Shown here piece by piece: positions 18,288 to 28,085 of a stretch of DNA of 64,000 nucleotides. Each line of letters begins with the position of its first letter. Within the stretch, counting starts at the first letter, position 1. The translations under genes were made by a program, and so were the position numbers. The notes beneath the pieces were generated by a model. The model ran no database searches and was not told the DNA's origin. It saw nothing but the letters and a program-made list of their open reading frames with translations. The DNA lies in NCBI RefSeq assembly GCF_003443995.1, contig NZ_QWEY01000005.1:124001-188000 (forward strand). Direction: 5' to 3'. The stretch comes from Pseudotabrizicola alkalilacus. Its GTDB lineage: Bacteria > Pseudomonadota > Alphaproteobacteria > Rhodobacterales > Rhodobacteraceae.

Positions 18288-19766
18288 TCAGTCGATGGCA
18301 AGCGCCACAAAGCGCGGATCACCGGCACGGCGCACCAGAAGCAGGATCGACTTGCGCCCGGCGTCACGGGCTTCGGTGATCCGGTCCTCCAGATCCTTCA
18401 GCCGGACCACCTTTTGCTGCCCCGCTTCGGTGATGATGTCGCCATCGCGCAGGCCCTTGGCATAGGCTTCGGCTGTCGGATCAACCTTGCCGACCACCAG
18501 CCCTTCGGCATCGGCGGGCAGGTTCAGCGATTGCTTCATCTCTTCGGTCACCGGGGCCAGAGTCATGCCCAGAATCTCGGCCTCTTGCGGGTCTTCCGGC
18601 GCATCTGCGACTGCCGGGCGCACCTCGGCAGCTTCGGCCTCTTCGCGGCGGCCCAGCGTGACCTGCAGGGTTTCGGTTTTGCCTTCGCGGACCACGATCA
18701 CCGGAACCGCTTCGCCCACCGGGCTGTCGGCCACGCGACGGGTCAGGTCGCGGGTATCGCGCACCGGCTGGCCGGCAAACTGGGTGATCACATCGCCCGC
18801 GATGATGCCGGAGTCCTTGGCCGGACCATCCGGCACATCCGTCACCAGCGCACCGGAGGCTTCCGTCAGGCCCATGGCCTCGGCGACATCCGGGGTCACG
18901 TCCTGAATCCGCACGCCCAACCAGCCGCGACGGGTTTCGCCGAACTCCTTGAGCTGATCGACCACCTTGGTCACCACATTGGACGCCATGGAAAAGCCGA
19001 TGCCGATCGAGCCGCCGTTCGGCGACAGGATCGCGGTGTTCACGCCGATCACCTGACCATCCATGTTGAACAACGGACCACCCGAGTTGCCCCGGTTGAT
19101 CGCAGCATCGGTCTGGATATAGTCGTCATATGTGCCAGACAGCGCCCGGTTGCGGGCCGAGACGATCCCGGCGCTGACCGAAAAACCCTGACCCAGCGGG
19201 TTGCCCATGGCAACCACCCAGTCGCCGACCCGGCTCAGATCCGAATTGCCAAAGCTGACATAGGGCAGCGGCTCGGTGCTTTCGACCTTGAGCAGGGCGA
19301 TATCGGTTTTCGGGTCGGTGCCGACCAGCTTGGCCTTCAGCCGCTTGCCGGAAAAGAACTCGATCTCGATCTCATCGGCGTTTTCGATGACATGGTTGTT
19401 GGTCACGATGTAACCATCTTCCGAAATCACGAAACCGGACCCAAGCGCCTCGGACCGGCGCGGTGCGCCTTCGCCGCCCGGATTGTTGCGGTCCATGAAA
19501 TCGCGGAAGAAATCTTCAAACGGGCTGCCCTCGGGCACGATGGGCCCGCCCGATGCCGGGCCGGAGACCACGGCAGAGGTGGTGATGTTCACCACCGACG
19601 GGCTGATCTGTTGCGCCAGATCGGCAAAGCTGTCGGGCGCGCGGGCAAAGGCCCCCTGCGCCTGACCCAGGGCAAGCGCCAGACCAAGGCCGAGCGCCAT
19701 GAGCGTCGCACGCCCCCGCGCGGCAATGGCCGGGTGTCTGGAATAAGTAATGGCTTTGGACTGCAC
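18288..19766 (-). CDS. Deg/HtrA-family periplasmic serine protease
   Basis: This is a Do-like quality-control protease and chaperone of the periplasm. From the GTG at 19766 the product is 492 residues. A hydrophobic signal segment (about 20-42) leads to the trypsin-like domain with catalytic H125, D155 and S228 (GNSGGP), then two PDZ domains (about 295-385 and 400-490). The start is set by GAGGAG seven bases upstream; the longer open frame upstream has no similarity. It follows trpE on the same strand after 171 bp and so probably has its own promoter. In related genomes this gene usually follows hflC-DUF2065. Confidence 0.93.
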   Translation of the reverse strand: MQSKAITYSRHPAIAARGRATLMALGLGLALALGQAQGAFARAPDSFADLAQQISPSVVNITTSAVVSGPASGGPIVPEGSPFEDFFRDFMDRNNPGGEGAPRRSEALGSGFVISEDGYIVTNNHVIENADEIEIEFFSGKRLKAKLVGTDPKTDIALLKVESTEPLPYVSFGNSDLSRVGDWVVAMGNPLGQGFSVSAGIVSARNRALSGTYDDYIQTDAAINRGNSGGPLFNMDGQVIGVNTAILSPNGGSIGIGFSMASNVVTKVVDQLKEFGETRRGWLGVRIQDVTPDVAEAMGLTEASGALVTDVPDGPAKDSGIIAGDVITQFAGQPVRDTRDLTRRVADSPVGEAVPVIVVREGKTETLQVTLGRREEAEAAEVRPAVADAPEDPQEAEILGMTLAPVTEEMKQSLNLPADAEGLVVGKVDPTAEAYAKGLRDGDIITEAGQQKVVRLKDLEDRITEARDAGRKSILLLVRRAGDPRFVALAID

Positions 19767-19937
19767 TCCCGAACTCCTCTTCGTTTGGACGGCAGGCCCA
19801 AGGCGCGATGATACGCGCAGGGTCGCCAGCAGGCTCTCACATAACATCAGGTAAGCATGGCCAATTGCAATGCAAACCCTGTTACGATCTCTCAAAGCCT
19901 TGTGATGCCCCGTGTCTGAACCGGGAGCCTGACCCGC

Positions 19938-21446
19938 TCAGCGGTTGCCTTTCCGGGCGAACAGGCCCGCATCTTCGGCGGCGCGTCGCAAGGCACGGGA
20001 TTTGTTGACGGTTTCCTGAAACTCCGCCTCGGGATCGCTGTCATACACGACGCCGCCCCCGGCCTGAACATACAAGGTCTCGTTCTTCAGAACGGCAGTG
20101 CGCAGCGCGATGCAGAAATCCATTTCGCCATTGGCCGCAAAGTATCCGACCCCGCCGCCATAGATGCCGCGCTTTTCCGGCTCCAGCTCGTCGATGATTT
20201 CCATCGCCCGCACCTTGGGCGCGCCCGAGACCGTCCCGGCGGGCAAACCGGCCAGCAGCGCCGACAATGCGTCTTCGCCGTCCTTGATCTGGCCGACCAC
20301 GTTGCTGACGATGTGCATGACGTGGGAATAGCGCTCGATGGTGAATTTCTCGGTCGGGTGCACCGTGCCAACCTTGGCCACCCGGCCCACATCATTGCGC
20401 CCCAGATCCAGCAGCATCAGGTGCTCGGCCAGTTCCTTTTTGTCGGCCAGCAGGTCCAGCTCCAGCGCCTTGTCTTCTTCCGGCGTCTCGCCGCGCTTGC
20501 GTGTGCCGGCGATGGGGCGGATTGTTACCTCGCCATCGCGCAGGCGGACGAGGATTTCGGGGCTGGCCCCGATGACCTGAAAGCCACCGAAGTTGAAAAA
20601 GAACAGGAAGGGCGACGGGTTGGTGCGGCGCAAGGAGCGGTACAAAGCAAAGGGCGGCAGTTCGAACCGCTGCGCCCAGCGTTGGCTTGGCACCACCTGA
20701 AAGATGTCGCCCGCCCGGATATAGTCTTTGGCGCGTTCAACGGCCTGTTTGTAACCCTCATGCGTGAAGTTCGACACCGCTTCCCCCACCGGGGCGGCTT
20801 CGCCCAGATCGCGCTGCGCCGGGGGCGCGCGGTCCAGATCGCGCAGGGCATCCATGACCCGCTCTGCCGCCTGAGCATAGGCGGCGCGCGCCGACAAACC
20901 ACCCGCAACCCAGGCGGGGGAGACCAGCGTCACCTCGCCCTTGACCCCGTCGAGCACCGCAATCACCGTCGGGCGCATCAGCACCGCATCGGGCAGTTGC
21001 AGCGGGTCGGGGTTCACATCGGGCAGGTTTTCCACCAGCCGGATCATGTCATAGCCCAGATAGCCGAACAGCCCGGCCGACACGGCGGGCAGGCCATCAG
21101 GCATCTCAATCGCACATTCGGCGATCAGCGCCCGCAGCGTATCCAGCGGGTGGCCGTCTTGCGGGTGGAACGCCGCCGCATCATAGCGCGCCTCGCGGTT
21201 GATCTCCGATCCGGTGCCGGTGCAGCGCCAGATCAGGTCGGGCTTCATCCCCACGATGGAGTAACGCCCGCGCACCTCGCCCCCGGTCACCGATTCCAGC
21301 ATGAACGTCTCGGGCCGCGCTTCGCCGAGTTTCAGCATCAGGCTGACCGGCGTATCCAGATCGGCGGCCAGCCGCGCCCAGACCAGCTGGTTCTTTCCCT
21401 GGCTCCAGTTGCGCTCGAACTCTTCAAAGCCGGGGGAAAGGATCAT
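19938..21446 (-). CDS. trpE: anthranilate synthase component I
   Basis: TrpE converts chorismate to anthranilate, with ammonia supplied by TrpG, in the first step of tryptophan synthesis. The 502 residues have the family's N-terminal domain with the feedback-binding motif MLESVTGG (about 50-57) and RYSIVG, and the chorismate-binding domain with AGTRKRG and SGAPKVRAMEIIDELEP. It begins 27 bp after ppiD and is likely co-transcribed. No trpG, trpD or trpC follows; the next gene is the Deg protease. No leader peptide with tandem Trp codons is visible. Confidence 0.96.
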   Translation of the reverse strand: MILSPGFEEFERNWSQGKNQLVWARLAADLDTPVSLMLKLGEARPETFMLESVTGGEVRGRYSIVGMKPDLIWRCTGTGSEINREARYDAAAFHPQDGHPLDTLRALIAECAIEMPDGLPAVSAGLFGYLGYDMIRLVENLPDVNPDPLQLPDAVLMRPTVIAVLDGVKGEVTLVSPAWVAGGLSARAAYAQAAERVMDALRDLDRAPPAQRDLGEAAPVGEAVSNFTHEGYKQAVERAKDYIRAGDIFQVVPSQRWAQRFELPPFALYRSLRRTNPSPFLFFFNFGGFQVIGASPEILVRLRDGEVTIRPIAGTRKRGETPEEDKALELDLLADKKELAEHLMLLDLGRNDVGRVAKVGTVHPTEKFTIERYSHVMHIVSNVVGQIKDGEDALSALLAGLPAGTVSGAPKVRAMEIIDELEPEKRGIYGGGVGYFAANGEMDFCIALRTAVLKNETLYVQAGGGVVYDSDPEAEFQETVNKSRALRRAAEDAGLFARKGNR

Positions 21447-21473
21447 CGGTCAGGGCCTTCGGTCAGGGTGTGG

Positions 21474-23345
21474 TCAGTTGAACTGGGCGTGAACGGCGTT
21501 GATCGCGTTCTGGTCCAGGAAGATCCCGGCCTCTTCGGTCAAAGCATTCGAGAACAGTTGCAGCGCATCCTGTGCCAAAGCCTGCTCGACCTGAGCCGAA
21601 ATCGCCTCTTTCAGCGCGGCAACCTCTTCGCCGTCCTGTGCGGCGGGCATCACCTCATCCAGCCGCACCAGTCCGACAAAGCCTGCGCCTTCGATCACCC
21701 GCAAGTCACCGGGCGCCATCGCGAAAACGGCCGTCATCAGCTCTGGCGGGGCGCTTTCGACAAAGCCCTCCCGCGCGATGCTGGCGGTGCGCTGCACGAT
21801 GCCGAAAGCCCCCAGCGACCCGCCGCCTTCGACCGCGGCTTTCACCTCGACCGCACGATCTGCCAAGGCTTTGGCGGTTGCATCGGCGGTATAGGCCGCC
21901 ACAACAGCGTCGCGCGCGGTCTCAAACGGGATCGGGGCCGCAGGCACCAGTTCGACAAACTGCAGGGCCACGACACCGCCATCTGCCAGCAGAACCGCCT
22001 CGGGGAAATCGCCTTCGGCCAGCCGGTCCGCAGCCGTGCGGAACGCCGGATAGGCGGCAATGCCTTCGGGAGCGGGTTCAGAGGCGACGTAATCCACCGT
22101 GTCGATCACCATGCCCTGATCCTGCGCCACCTCTTCAAGGGTGGAGCCACCGGCCAGCATGTCGTCAATCGTCTCGACCCGGTCCGCGATGGAGCGCCGT
22201 GCCGCATCAGCCTGAATCTCGATCGCAAGATCGGGGCGGGCGTCGTCAAAGCTGATCTCTTGTGCCGCCAGAATCGCATTCATGCGAAACAGGGCAGGGC
22301 CAAGCGTGCTGTCAAACGGACCGACCACGCCGGGACCATCAAGCGTAAACACAGCCTCGCCAGCGGCACCCAGCTCCTCTTGCGCCACGTCGCCCAGATC
22401 AATGTCTTCCAGATCCAGCCCGCGTTCGGCCACCAGCGTCTCAAACGCCTCACCGCCCTCCAGCCGGGTCATCGCCTCTGCTGCGGCTTCGGCCGAGGGA
22501 TAGATCAGACGTTCGACCAGCCGTCTTTCAGGCTGCACAAAATCGGCAATCCGGCTGTCATACATCCGGCGCAGCGTTTCGTCATCCACCGGCTGATCGG
22601 CGGCAATCGCATCGGGCAGCAGGGCGGCGTAGCGGATGCGCTTGGCCTCGGGCGCGGTAAATCTGGCGATATTGGTCTCGTAAAACGCCGCCAAAGCCTC
22701 TTCGGTCGGCTCCGCGACCGGGGCCGCCAGATCCTGCACCGTCAGCTGCAGCAGCGAAAACCCGCGCCGTTCGCCGACCCAGTTGTACAGCGTATCGGTC
22801 AGCGGGGCAGGGGCGACAAAGCCGCCCGCGACCGCCCCCGTCAGCAACTGCCGCGCCACATCGGCGCGCAGCGACGCCTCATAGGCGCTTTCGGTCAGGT
22901 TGTTACGATCCAGCGTAAAGCGATAGGTCTCACGGTCAAACCGGCCCGCCGTGCCCTGAAACGCCGGCGATTCGGTGATCCGCTGGGCCACAACCGCATC
23001 GCCGACCGACAGCCGGACCCGTGCGGCTTCATTGTCGAGGGCGGTCTGCGCGACCAGCGATTGCAGCACCTGCCGGTCCATGCCAAGGCTTTGCGCCTGC
23101 GACAGCGAGATGTTCTGGCCAAACTGCGCACTCAGCGCCGACAACTCCTGTTGCAGGGCGCGGGCATAGCTGTTGGTGTCAATCTCGCGGTCACCGACCC
23201 GGCCAATGCTGGTCAGGCCGCCGCCGAAATTGGTCACGCCAAATCCGCCCAGACCGACGACCAGCATGGCCATCAGCACCCAGACCACAATCTGGCTGCC
23301 CTTGCCCTTTTTGCGCGGGGTATCGTCGCTGTCTCTGGCCATCAT
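21474..23345 (-). CDS. ppiD: SurA/PpiD-type peptidyl-prolyl isomerase
   Basis: PpiD is an inner-membrane-anchored periplasmic foldase near the Sec exit. The 623-residue protein has a short basic cytoplasmic N-terminus, one membrane span (about 19-41), a SurA-N-like chaperone domain (about 45-200), and a degenerate parvulin domain around 250-360. The length matches PpiD (E. coli 623). An AAGGGG site precedes a double ATG (23345 and 23342); either may be used. It forms an operon with trpE, an arrangement known in other Rhodobacterales. Confidence 0.9.
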   Translation of the reverse strand: MMARDSDDTPRKKGKGSQIVVWVLMAMLVVGLGGFGVTNFGGGLTSIGRVGDREIDTNSYARALQQELSALSAQFGQNISLSQAQSLGMDRQVLQSLVAQTALDNEAARVRLSVGDAVVAQRITESPAFQGTAGRFDRETYRFTLDRNNLTESAYEASLRADVARQLLTGAVAGGFVAPAPLTDTLYNWVGERRGFSLLQLTVQDLAAPVAEPTEEALAAFYETNIARFTAPEAKRIRYAALLPDAIAADQPVDDETLRRMYDSRIADFVQPERRLVERLIYPSAEAAAEAMTRLEGGEAFETLVAERGLDLEDIDLGDVAQEELGAAGEAVFTLDGPGVVGPFDSTLGPALFRMNAILAAQEISFDDARPDLAIEIQADAARRSIADRVETIDDMLAGGSTLEEVAQDQGMVIDTVDYVASEPAPEGIAAYPAFRTAADRLAEGDFPEAVLLADGGVVALQFVELVPAAPIPFETARDAVVAAYTADATAKALADRAVEVKAAVEGGGSLGAFGIVQRTASIAREGFVESAPPELMTAVFAMAPGDLRVIEGAGFVGLVRLDEVMPAAQDGEEVAALKEAISAQVEQALAQDALQLFSNALTEEAGIFLDQNAINAVHAQFN

Positions 23346-23435
23346 CCGCCCCTTTGGAACCTGCTTTGCGACTGTCTATGCGTTAAGCCACAAAGGAACA
23401 AGAGGTTGGCGGGCAAGAGAGCAGCGGGCGAGTCA

Positions 23436-24629
23436 TCAGGCGCGAAAGGCCTTCAGGCGGTGAAACAGCTCCGTGATCCCCGCCGCATCGACATTGGCAA
23501 AGGCAATGCGGATCTGCCGCTTGCCCGCCTCTGATCCGCCGGGCTGGAACATGGTGCCGGGCAGCATCAGCAGCGACGCCTCGCTGACCAGCCGCTTGCA
23601 GAGCTGATCCGAAGGCAGATCAAACGGGTGCTCGACATAGGCGAAATAGGCGCCACAGCCAAGAAGCTTCCAGCCCTCCAGCTGGGCAAACCCTTCGATC
23701 ATGGCGCGGCGGCGCGACAGGATCTCATCCCGCTCGCCCGCGACCCATTGGCTCAGGTTGCGCATGCCCCACAGCGCTGCGATCTGGCCCAGCTGGCCGG
23801 GGCAGATCGCGACGGTATCGAGGAACTTTTCCACCTCGGCCAGACGGCCCGCGCTGGCCACAACCGCGCCCACGCGGTGCCCGGTCAGGCGGTAAGCTTT
23901 GGAAAAGCTGTAGAGGTGGATCAGGGTATCGGCCCAGTCGGGATCGTCGAACAGATCATGCGGCCGACCGCCGAGTTCCACCGAATGGCGGCTGTCAAAA
24001 TCGCGGTAGGTTTCATCCACGATCAGCGCCAGACCCTGCGCGCGGCAAAGATCGCGGAAGGCGGCCAATGTCTCTGCCGGATACTCGACCCCGCCCGGAT
24101 TGTTGGGCGATACCAGCACAATGGCGCGGGTTCGGGGCGTGATCAGCGCACGCGCGGCCTCTGCATCGGGGATCAGCGTCGGCCCGGTGTCCAGCGCGAT
24201 GGTCGCCACGCCCTGCATGTCGAACCACATCTTGTGATTGAAGTACCACGGTGTCGGCAGGATCACCTCATCCCCGGCACCGGCAAGGGTGGACATGACG
24301 GCGGTAAAGGCCTGATTGCAGCCTTGGGTGATCGCCACCTGATCCGGCGCAATCTGGCCGCCGTAGAGCGCAGACCATTGCCCCGCGATCTCGGCCCGCA
24401 GCTCGGGCAGGCCCAGCACCGGACCGTACAAATGCGCCGCGTCATTGGTCAGCGCGGCATCAGCAATCGCCTGCCGCAGGCCCAAAGGCGGCGGCTCCAC
24501 CGGGGCGGCCTGACTGACATTGATCAGCGGGCGGTCGGCGGGAAAGGCCACCCCCTGCAACCAGCGCCGCGCCTCCATCACCGGGGGGGCTTCGGTTGCG
24601 GCCATGGCGGGGTTCAGCGGATGGGTCAT
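23436..24629 (-). CDS. class I/II PLP-dependent aminotransferase
   Basis: This 397-residue fold-type I aminotransferase has the PLP lysine in SFSKAYRLTGHR, the cofactor-binding SPNNPGGVEY and VDETYRDF, and a C-terminal substrate arginine in QIRIAFAN. Substrate cannot be fixed from sequence; relatives act on aspartate, aromatic or branched-chain amino acids. It lacks an obvious ribosome site at the ATG at 24629, and an internal ATG eight codons on is an alternative. It lies between gpt and ppiD on the same strand, with 136 bp and 90 bp gaps, so it may be an independent unit. Confidence 0.88.
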   Translation of the reverse strand: MTHPLNPAMAATEAPPVMEARRWLQGVAFPADRPLINVSQAAPVEPPPLGLRQAIADAALTNDAAHLYGPVLGLPELRAEIAGQWSALYGGQIAPDQVAITQGCNQAFTAVMSTLAGAGDEVILPTPWYFNHKMWFDMQGVATIALDTGPTLIPDAEAARALITPRTRAIVLVSPNNPGGVEYPAETLAAFRDLCRAQGLALIVDETYRDFDSRHSVELGGRPHDLFDDPDWADTLIHLYSFSKAYRLTGHRVGAVVASAGRLAEVEKFLDTVAICPGQLGQIAALWGMRNLSQWVAGERDEILSRRRAMIEGFAQLEGWKLLGCGAYFAYVEHPFDLPSDQLCKRLVSEASLLMLPGTMFQPGGSEAGKRQIRIAFANVDAAGITELFHRLKAFRA

Positions 24630-24680
24630 CGGTTGCGCCTTGTGCTGGCGGCGGAACCGGGGGTTTCACACCCCCCAGCT

Positions 24681-24745
24681 CAGCGGTTTCTCGAACCAAT
24701 GGCGAAACCACTGGCTACCCCGTGGGATATTTGGGGACAGAAAAT
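24681..24745 (-). other. hairpin and repeat-like segment after gpt
   Basis: CAG-C-GGTTTC and GAAACC-A-CTG (24681-24713) can form a 9-bp stem with one mismatch and a 13-nt loop, a possible terminator for gpt. Next to it, GTGGGATATTTGGGGACAG (from 24722) resembles, but does not match, the dispersed repeat core. Both assignments are weak. Confidence 0.3.
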
Positions 24746-24765
24746 GCAGAACAGACTCAGGAAAG

Positions 24766-25269
24766 TCAGTCGGTGCCACGGTAGGGCTGGACGTATTGCA
24801 GCGCCATGTCCCAGGGGAAGAAGATCCAGGTGTCCTGGCTGACCTCGGTGATATAGGTATCCACCTGCGGGCGGCCCGAGGGCTTGGCGTAGACGGTGGC
24901 GAAATGTGCTTTCGGATACAGGGTGCGCACCAGTTCCAGCGTCTTGCCGCTGTCGACCAGATCATCGACGATCAGGATGCCGGTGCCATCGCCCATCAGC
25001 TCGGCCTGCGGCGATTTGATCACCCGCGCCTCGGTCTGGTTCTGATGGCTGTAGGATTTCACGCTGATCGTGTCGACCACCCGGATATCCAGCTCGCGGC
25101 TGACGATCATCGCGGGCACAAGGCCGCCCCGGGTGATGCCGACCACGGCCTTCCAGGCGCCATTGTCCGGGCCCTTGCCATCCAGCCGCCAGGCCAGAGC
25201 GCGGGCGTCGCGGTGGATCTGGTCCCAACTGACGTGAAAGCCTTTTTCATGCGGCAGGCGGTCGTTCAT
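24766..25269 (-). CDS. gpt: xanthine phosphoribosyltransferase
   Basis: This enzyme salvages xanthine, and usually guanine, by transfer to PRPP. The 167-residue protein has the PRPP-binding loop [17 protein letters not shown] (about 103-119), an N-terminal [18 protein letters not shown], and the hallmark VKSY block. The C-terminus ([16 protein letters not shown]) is typical of Gpt. The ATG at 25269 follows a GGAGCC site; the frame upstream is open but belongs to the LysE gene region. The LysE exporter and fabI lie just upstream with gaps of 11 and 12 bp, suggesting one transcript. Confidence 0.93.
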   Translation of the reverse strand: MNDRLPHEKGFHVSWDQIHRDARALAWRLDGKGPDNGAWKAVVGITRGGLVPAMIVSRELDIRVVDTISVKSYSHQNQTEARVIKSPQAELMGDGTGILIVDDLVDSGKTLELVRTLYPKAHFATVYAKPSGRPQVDTYITEVSQDTWIFFPWDMALQYVQPYRGTD

Positions 25270-25280
25270 GGCAGGCTCCT

Positions 25281-25892
25281 TCAGGTGGCGGCGATCTTGG
25301 CGCCGAGCAGGGCAAGAAGACCGCCAAAGCTGCGGTCCATGGCGGATTTCGCGCCGACATAGGCGCGGCGGGTGGCGGGCAGCGAAAAGAGACGGGCGAC
25401 AATGGTGTTCCACAGCGTTTCCACCGTGAACAGAAAGGCCAGCAGGCAGGCGAGCACCCAGAGCGGGGTGTTCGGCGGCACCGTGCCGATAAAGATCGCC
25501 GACAACACCACGGCGGGTTTGGGGTTCGACAGCTGCGTGACCAGCCCCAGCCGGAACGCCGAGAGGGCCGAGCGCGGCGGCTGGCCGGTGGTGTCGGGCA
25601 AGGGGTCGGCGGCGTGACGCCACATCTGCACCGCCATCCAGATCAGATAGAGCCCGCCGATGATCTTGAACGCCCAGAGGAGCGCCGGGGCAATCTTGAA
25701 CAGCGCCGCCAGACCGGACAGCGCCAACGCGGCCCAAAACACCGCGCCAAGCCCGATGCCCATGGCGAGGAAGAACCCGGTGCGCAACCCTTCGGTCACC
25801 CCGGTCCGCGCCGACATCAGCACAGCCGGGCCGGGGCTGACCGCGCCCATGGTCAACAGGGCCGCCACCGCAAGAAATGCCGCCAGCGTCAT
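25281..25892 (-). CDS. LysE-family amino-acid exporter
   Basis: This 203-residue inner-membrane protein has about six hydrophobic segments and the family's N-terminal block [25 protein letters not shown]. LysE/RhtB proteins export amino acids or homoserine-type compounds; the substrate here is unknown. GGGAG precedes the ATG. It sits 12 bp after fabI and 11 bp before gpt on the same strand, so a fabI-lysE-gpt transcript is likely, though the functions are unrelated. Confidence 0.9.
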   Translation of the reverse strand: MTLAAFLAVAALLTMGAVSPGPAVLMSARTGVTEGLRTGFFLAMGIGLGAVFWAALALSGLAALFKIAPALLWAFKIIGGLYLIWMAVQMWRHAADPLPDTTGQPPRSALSAFRLGLVTQLSNPKPAVVLSAIFIGTVPPNTPLWVLACLLAFLFTVETLWNTIVARLFSLPATRRAYVGAKSAMDRSFGGLLALLGAKIAAT

Positions 25893-25904
25893 GCTCTGTG
25901 CTCC

Positions 25905-26726
25905 CTAGTCCTTGCGGCCGGTGACAACGTCGATATCGGGCGCATCCACCGCCTTCATGCCGACGACATGATAGCCCGCATCGACATGCAGGTTTTCTCC
26001 GGTGGTGCCCGAGCCCAGATCGGAGATCAGGTAAAGCGCGGCCTTGCCCACCTCTTCCTGTGTGACATTGCGGCGCAGCGGCGAGTTCAGTTCGTTCCAT
26101 TTCATGATGTAGCGGAAGTCGCCGATGCCAGAGGCGGCAAGGGTCTTGATCGGCCCGGCCGAGATCGCGTTGACGCGGATGCCGTCTTTGCCGAGATCTT
26201 CGGCGATGTATTTCACCGATGCCTCAAGGGCGGCCTTGCACAGACCCATCACATTGTAATGCGGCATGACCTTTTCAGCACCGTAATAGGTGAGCGTCAG
26301 CAAGCTGCCGCCTTTGGTCATGATCTTTGACGCGCGCTGGCAGACAGCGGTGAAAGAATACACCGAAATATCCATCGACATCAGGAAGTTGGCGCGTGAG
26401 GTTTCGACATAGCGGCCGCGCAACTCGTTCTTGTCGGAAAACCCGATGGCGTGGACCACAAAGTCAATCGTGCCCCATTCCGCCTCCAGCCAGGCGAACA
26501 GGGCATCCATGCTGTCTTCGCTGGCGACATCGCATTCATAGAGGCGCGGTTTGCCCAAAGACGCGGCCAGCGGCTCGACCCGTTTTTTCAGCGCCTCACC
26601 CTGATACGAGAACGCGAGCTCTGCCCCATGGTCGGCGAGGGTCTTGGCGATGCCCCATGCAATGGACTTGTCATTGGCAAGCCCCATGATCAGCCCGCGC
26701 TTGCCCGCCATAAGTCCTGTTGACAT
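25905..26726 (-). CDS. fabI: enoyl-[acyl-carrier-protein] reductase (NADH)
   Basis: FabI reduces the trans-2-enoyl-ACP double bond, the last step of each fatty-acid elongation cycle, and is the triclosan target in other bacteria. From the ATG at 26726 it has 273 residues. It contains the NADH-binding [20 protein letters not shown] and catalytic Tyr and Lys spaced Y-X6-K in [27 protein letters not shown] stretch precedes the start. The frame is open 35 codons further upstream without similarity. It is divergent from pdxH, with 110 bp between. Confidence 0.96.
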   Translation of the reverse strand: MSTGLMAGKRGLIMGLANDKSIAWGIAKTLADHGAELAFSYQGEALKKRVEPLAASLGKPRLYECDVASEDSMDALFAWLEAEWGTIDFVVHAIGFSDKNELRGRYVETSRANFLMSMDISVYSFTAVCQRASKIMTKGGSLLTLTYYGAEKVMPHYNVMGLCKAALEASVKYIAEDLGKDGIRVNAISAGPIKTLAASGIGDFRYIMKWNELNSPLRRNVTQEEVGKAALYLISDLGSGTTGENLHVDAGYHVVGMKAVDAPDIDVVTGRKD

Positions 26727-26836
26727 CTCTTGCCCCTCGCACATTTTTCGCATTGAAATTGACGTGTAGGCGAAAGGCAATTCCCGTTCAAGCCAGAGGC
26801 TGCGGGGCGTTTCGCACAGAATGAAGGACAAGGGTC

Positions 26837-27439
26837 ATGGACCGGAGCGGAATTTTCGCGGGCGACGACCCGTTTGCCATTGCGCGGCAATGGCTGGGCG
26901 AGGCTGAGGCGGTTGAGCCGAACGATCCCAATGCGATTGCGCTGGCCACGGTGGACCCGTCCGGCCTGCCCAATGTGCGCATGGTGTTGCTCAAGGAGAT
27001 CGAGGCGGATGCCTTTGTGTTCTACACCAATTACCAGTCAAAAAAGGCGGTTGAGATCGAGTCTGCGGGCAAGGCCGCCTTTGTCATGCACTGGAAATCC
27101 CTGCGCCGTCAGATCCGGGTGCGCGGGATCACCGAGCGCGAAGAGGGGCCAAAGGCGGATGAGTACTATGCCAGCCGAAGCCTGAAGTCCCGGCTGGGCG
27201 CCTGGGCGAGTCGGCAGTCGCAGCCCCTGTCAAGCCGTGAGCATCTGATAGCCGAGGTTGCCAAGCTGACCGTGACAAAAGGAACACACCCGCCCCGCCC
27301 ATCCTTTTGGGGAGGTTTCCGTCTGCGTCCGGTTGAGATAGAGTTTTGGGCGGATGGGGCTTTCAGGCTGCATGACCGTTTTCGTTGGACACGTGAGACA
27401 CCGCTGGACTCGTGGGGAATTCAGCGACTCAACCCCTGA
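26837..27439 (+). CDS. pdxH: pyridoxamine 5'-phosphate oxidase
   Basis: This FMN enzyme oxidises pyridoxine or pyridoxamine 5'-phosphate to PLP. The 200-residue protein carries the family blocks: [36 protein letters not shown], and the C-terminal [10 protein letters not shown] and RFRWTRE. The ATG follows an AAGG site. It supplies cofactor for the several PLP enzymes encoded nearby, although that is not evidence of co-regulation. It is divergent from fabI and followed by a 133-bp gap before the cold-shock gene. Confidence 0.96.
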   Translation: MDRSGIFAGDDPFAIARQWLGEAEAVEPNDPNAIALATVDPSGLPNVRMVLLKEIEADAFVFYTNYQSKKAVEIESAGKAAFVMHWKSLRRQIRVRGITEREEGPKADEYYASRSLKSRLGAWASRQSQPLSSREHLIAEVAKLTVTKGTHPPRPSFWGGFRLRPVEIEFWADGAFRLHDRFRWTRETPLDSWGIQRLNP

Positions 27440-27572
27440 TTGTTGCCCTTGGCAATGCATGGGTGTATTCATCATTTGGAAATGTGTTTGAAACCCATCC
27501 TGGAATAGCGTCAATTTGGCGCTTGGGGTCAATCTGGGGAACGGCTCTGTTATGACTGAGGAAGAAAAGACC

Positions 27573-28085
27573 ATGCGTATTGTGCATGGTCATGTGAAGT
27601 GGTTTGATCCTGCCAAAGGGTTCGGTTTCATCGTTTCTGATGAGGCAGAAAGCGATATTCTGCTGCATGCAAATGTGCTGCGGAACTATGGCCAGAATTC
27701 TGTGGCTGACGGGGCGACCATTACGGTGCGTGTGCAGCAAAGCCCGCGTGGCGTGCAGGCGGTGGAAGTCGTTTCGGTGCAGGCACCGGCGGGGGCAATT
27801 GCGACCCTGGTCGATGAAGGCAATCTGATGACAGCCGAAGAGGTTGCGGCCCTGCCGCTGGAACCAGCGCGCGTCAAATGGTTCGACAAGGCAAAGGGAT
27901 TTGGCTTTGCCAATGTCTTCGGCAGCAATGACGATGTGTTCATTCACGTCGAAGTGTTGCGCATCTCAGGCTTTGCCGATCTACAAGCAGGCGAAGCGGT
28001 TTGCCTGCGGATCATCGACGGCAAGCGCGGGCGCATGGCAGTTCAGGTGGCATCATGGGAAGCGGCAGCACGCGGCGGGCGGTAA
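27573..28085 (+). CDS. double cold-shock-domain protein
   Basis: The 170-residue product contains two cold-shock domains, about 3-70 and 95-165, joined by an Ala/Glu linker. Each keeps the RNP1-like motif (KGFGFI and KGFGFANV) and the RNP2-like strand (DILLHANVL and DVFIHVEVL). It probably binds single-stranded RNA or DNA as a chaperone. I chose the ATG at 27573 because GAGGAAG lies eight bases before it; an ATG at 27552 would add seven residues. Its last 31 bp overlap the start of the DUF192 gene. Confidence 0.88.
   Translation: MRIVHGHVKWFDPAKGFGFIVSDEAESDILLHANVLRNYGQNSVADGATITVRVQQSPRGVQAVEVVSVQAPAGAIATLVDEGNLMTAEEVAALPLEPARVKWFDKAKGFGFANVFGSNDDVFIHVEVLRISGFADLQAGEAVCLRIIDGKRGRMAVQVASWEAAARGGR

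Noticed and set aside
21447-21473. Tryptophan attenuator before trpE
   Set aside because: Only 27 bp separate ppiD and trpE; there is no room for a leader peptide or alternative hairpins.
20313-23534. 1073-codon open frame antisense to trpE and ppiD
   Set aside because: Long antisense frames are common in GC-rich DNA. The product is His/Arg/Gln-rich without recognisable motifs, and both sense genes are certain.
24717-24745. Fifth site of the dispersed repeat after gpt
   Set aside because: GGATATTTGGGGACAG shares only a loose ATTTGG core with the family and lacks the GCAGCAAT end. It may be a different repeat, so it was not counted.
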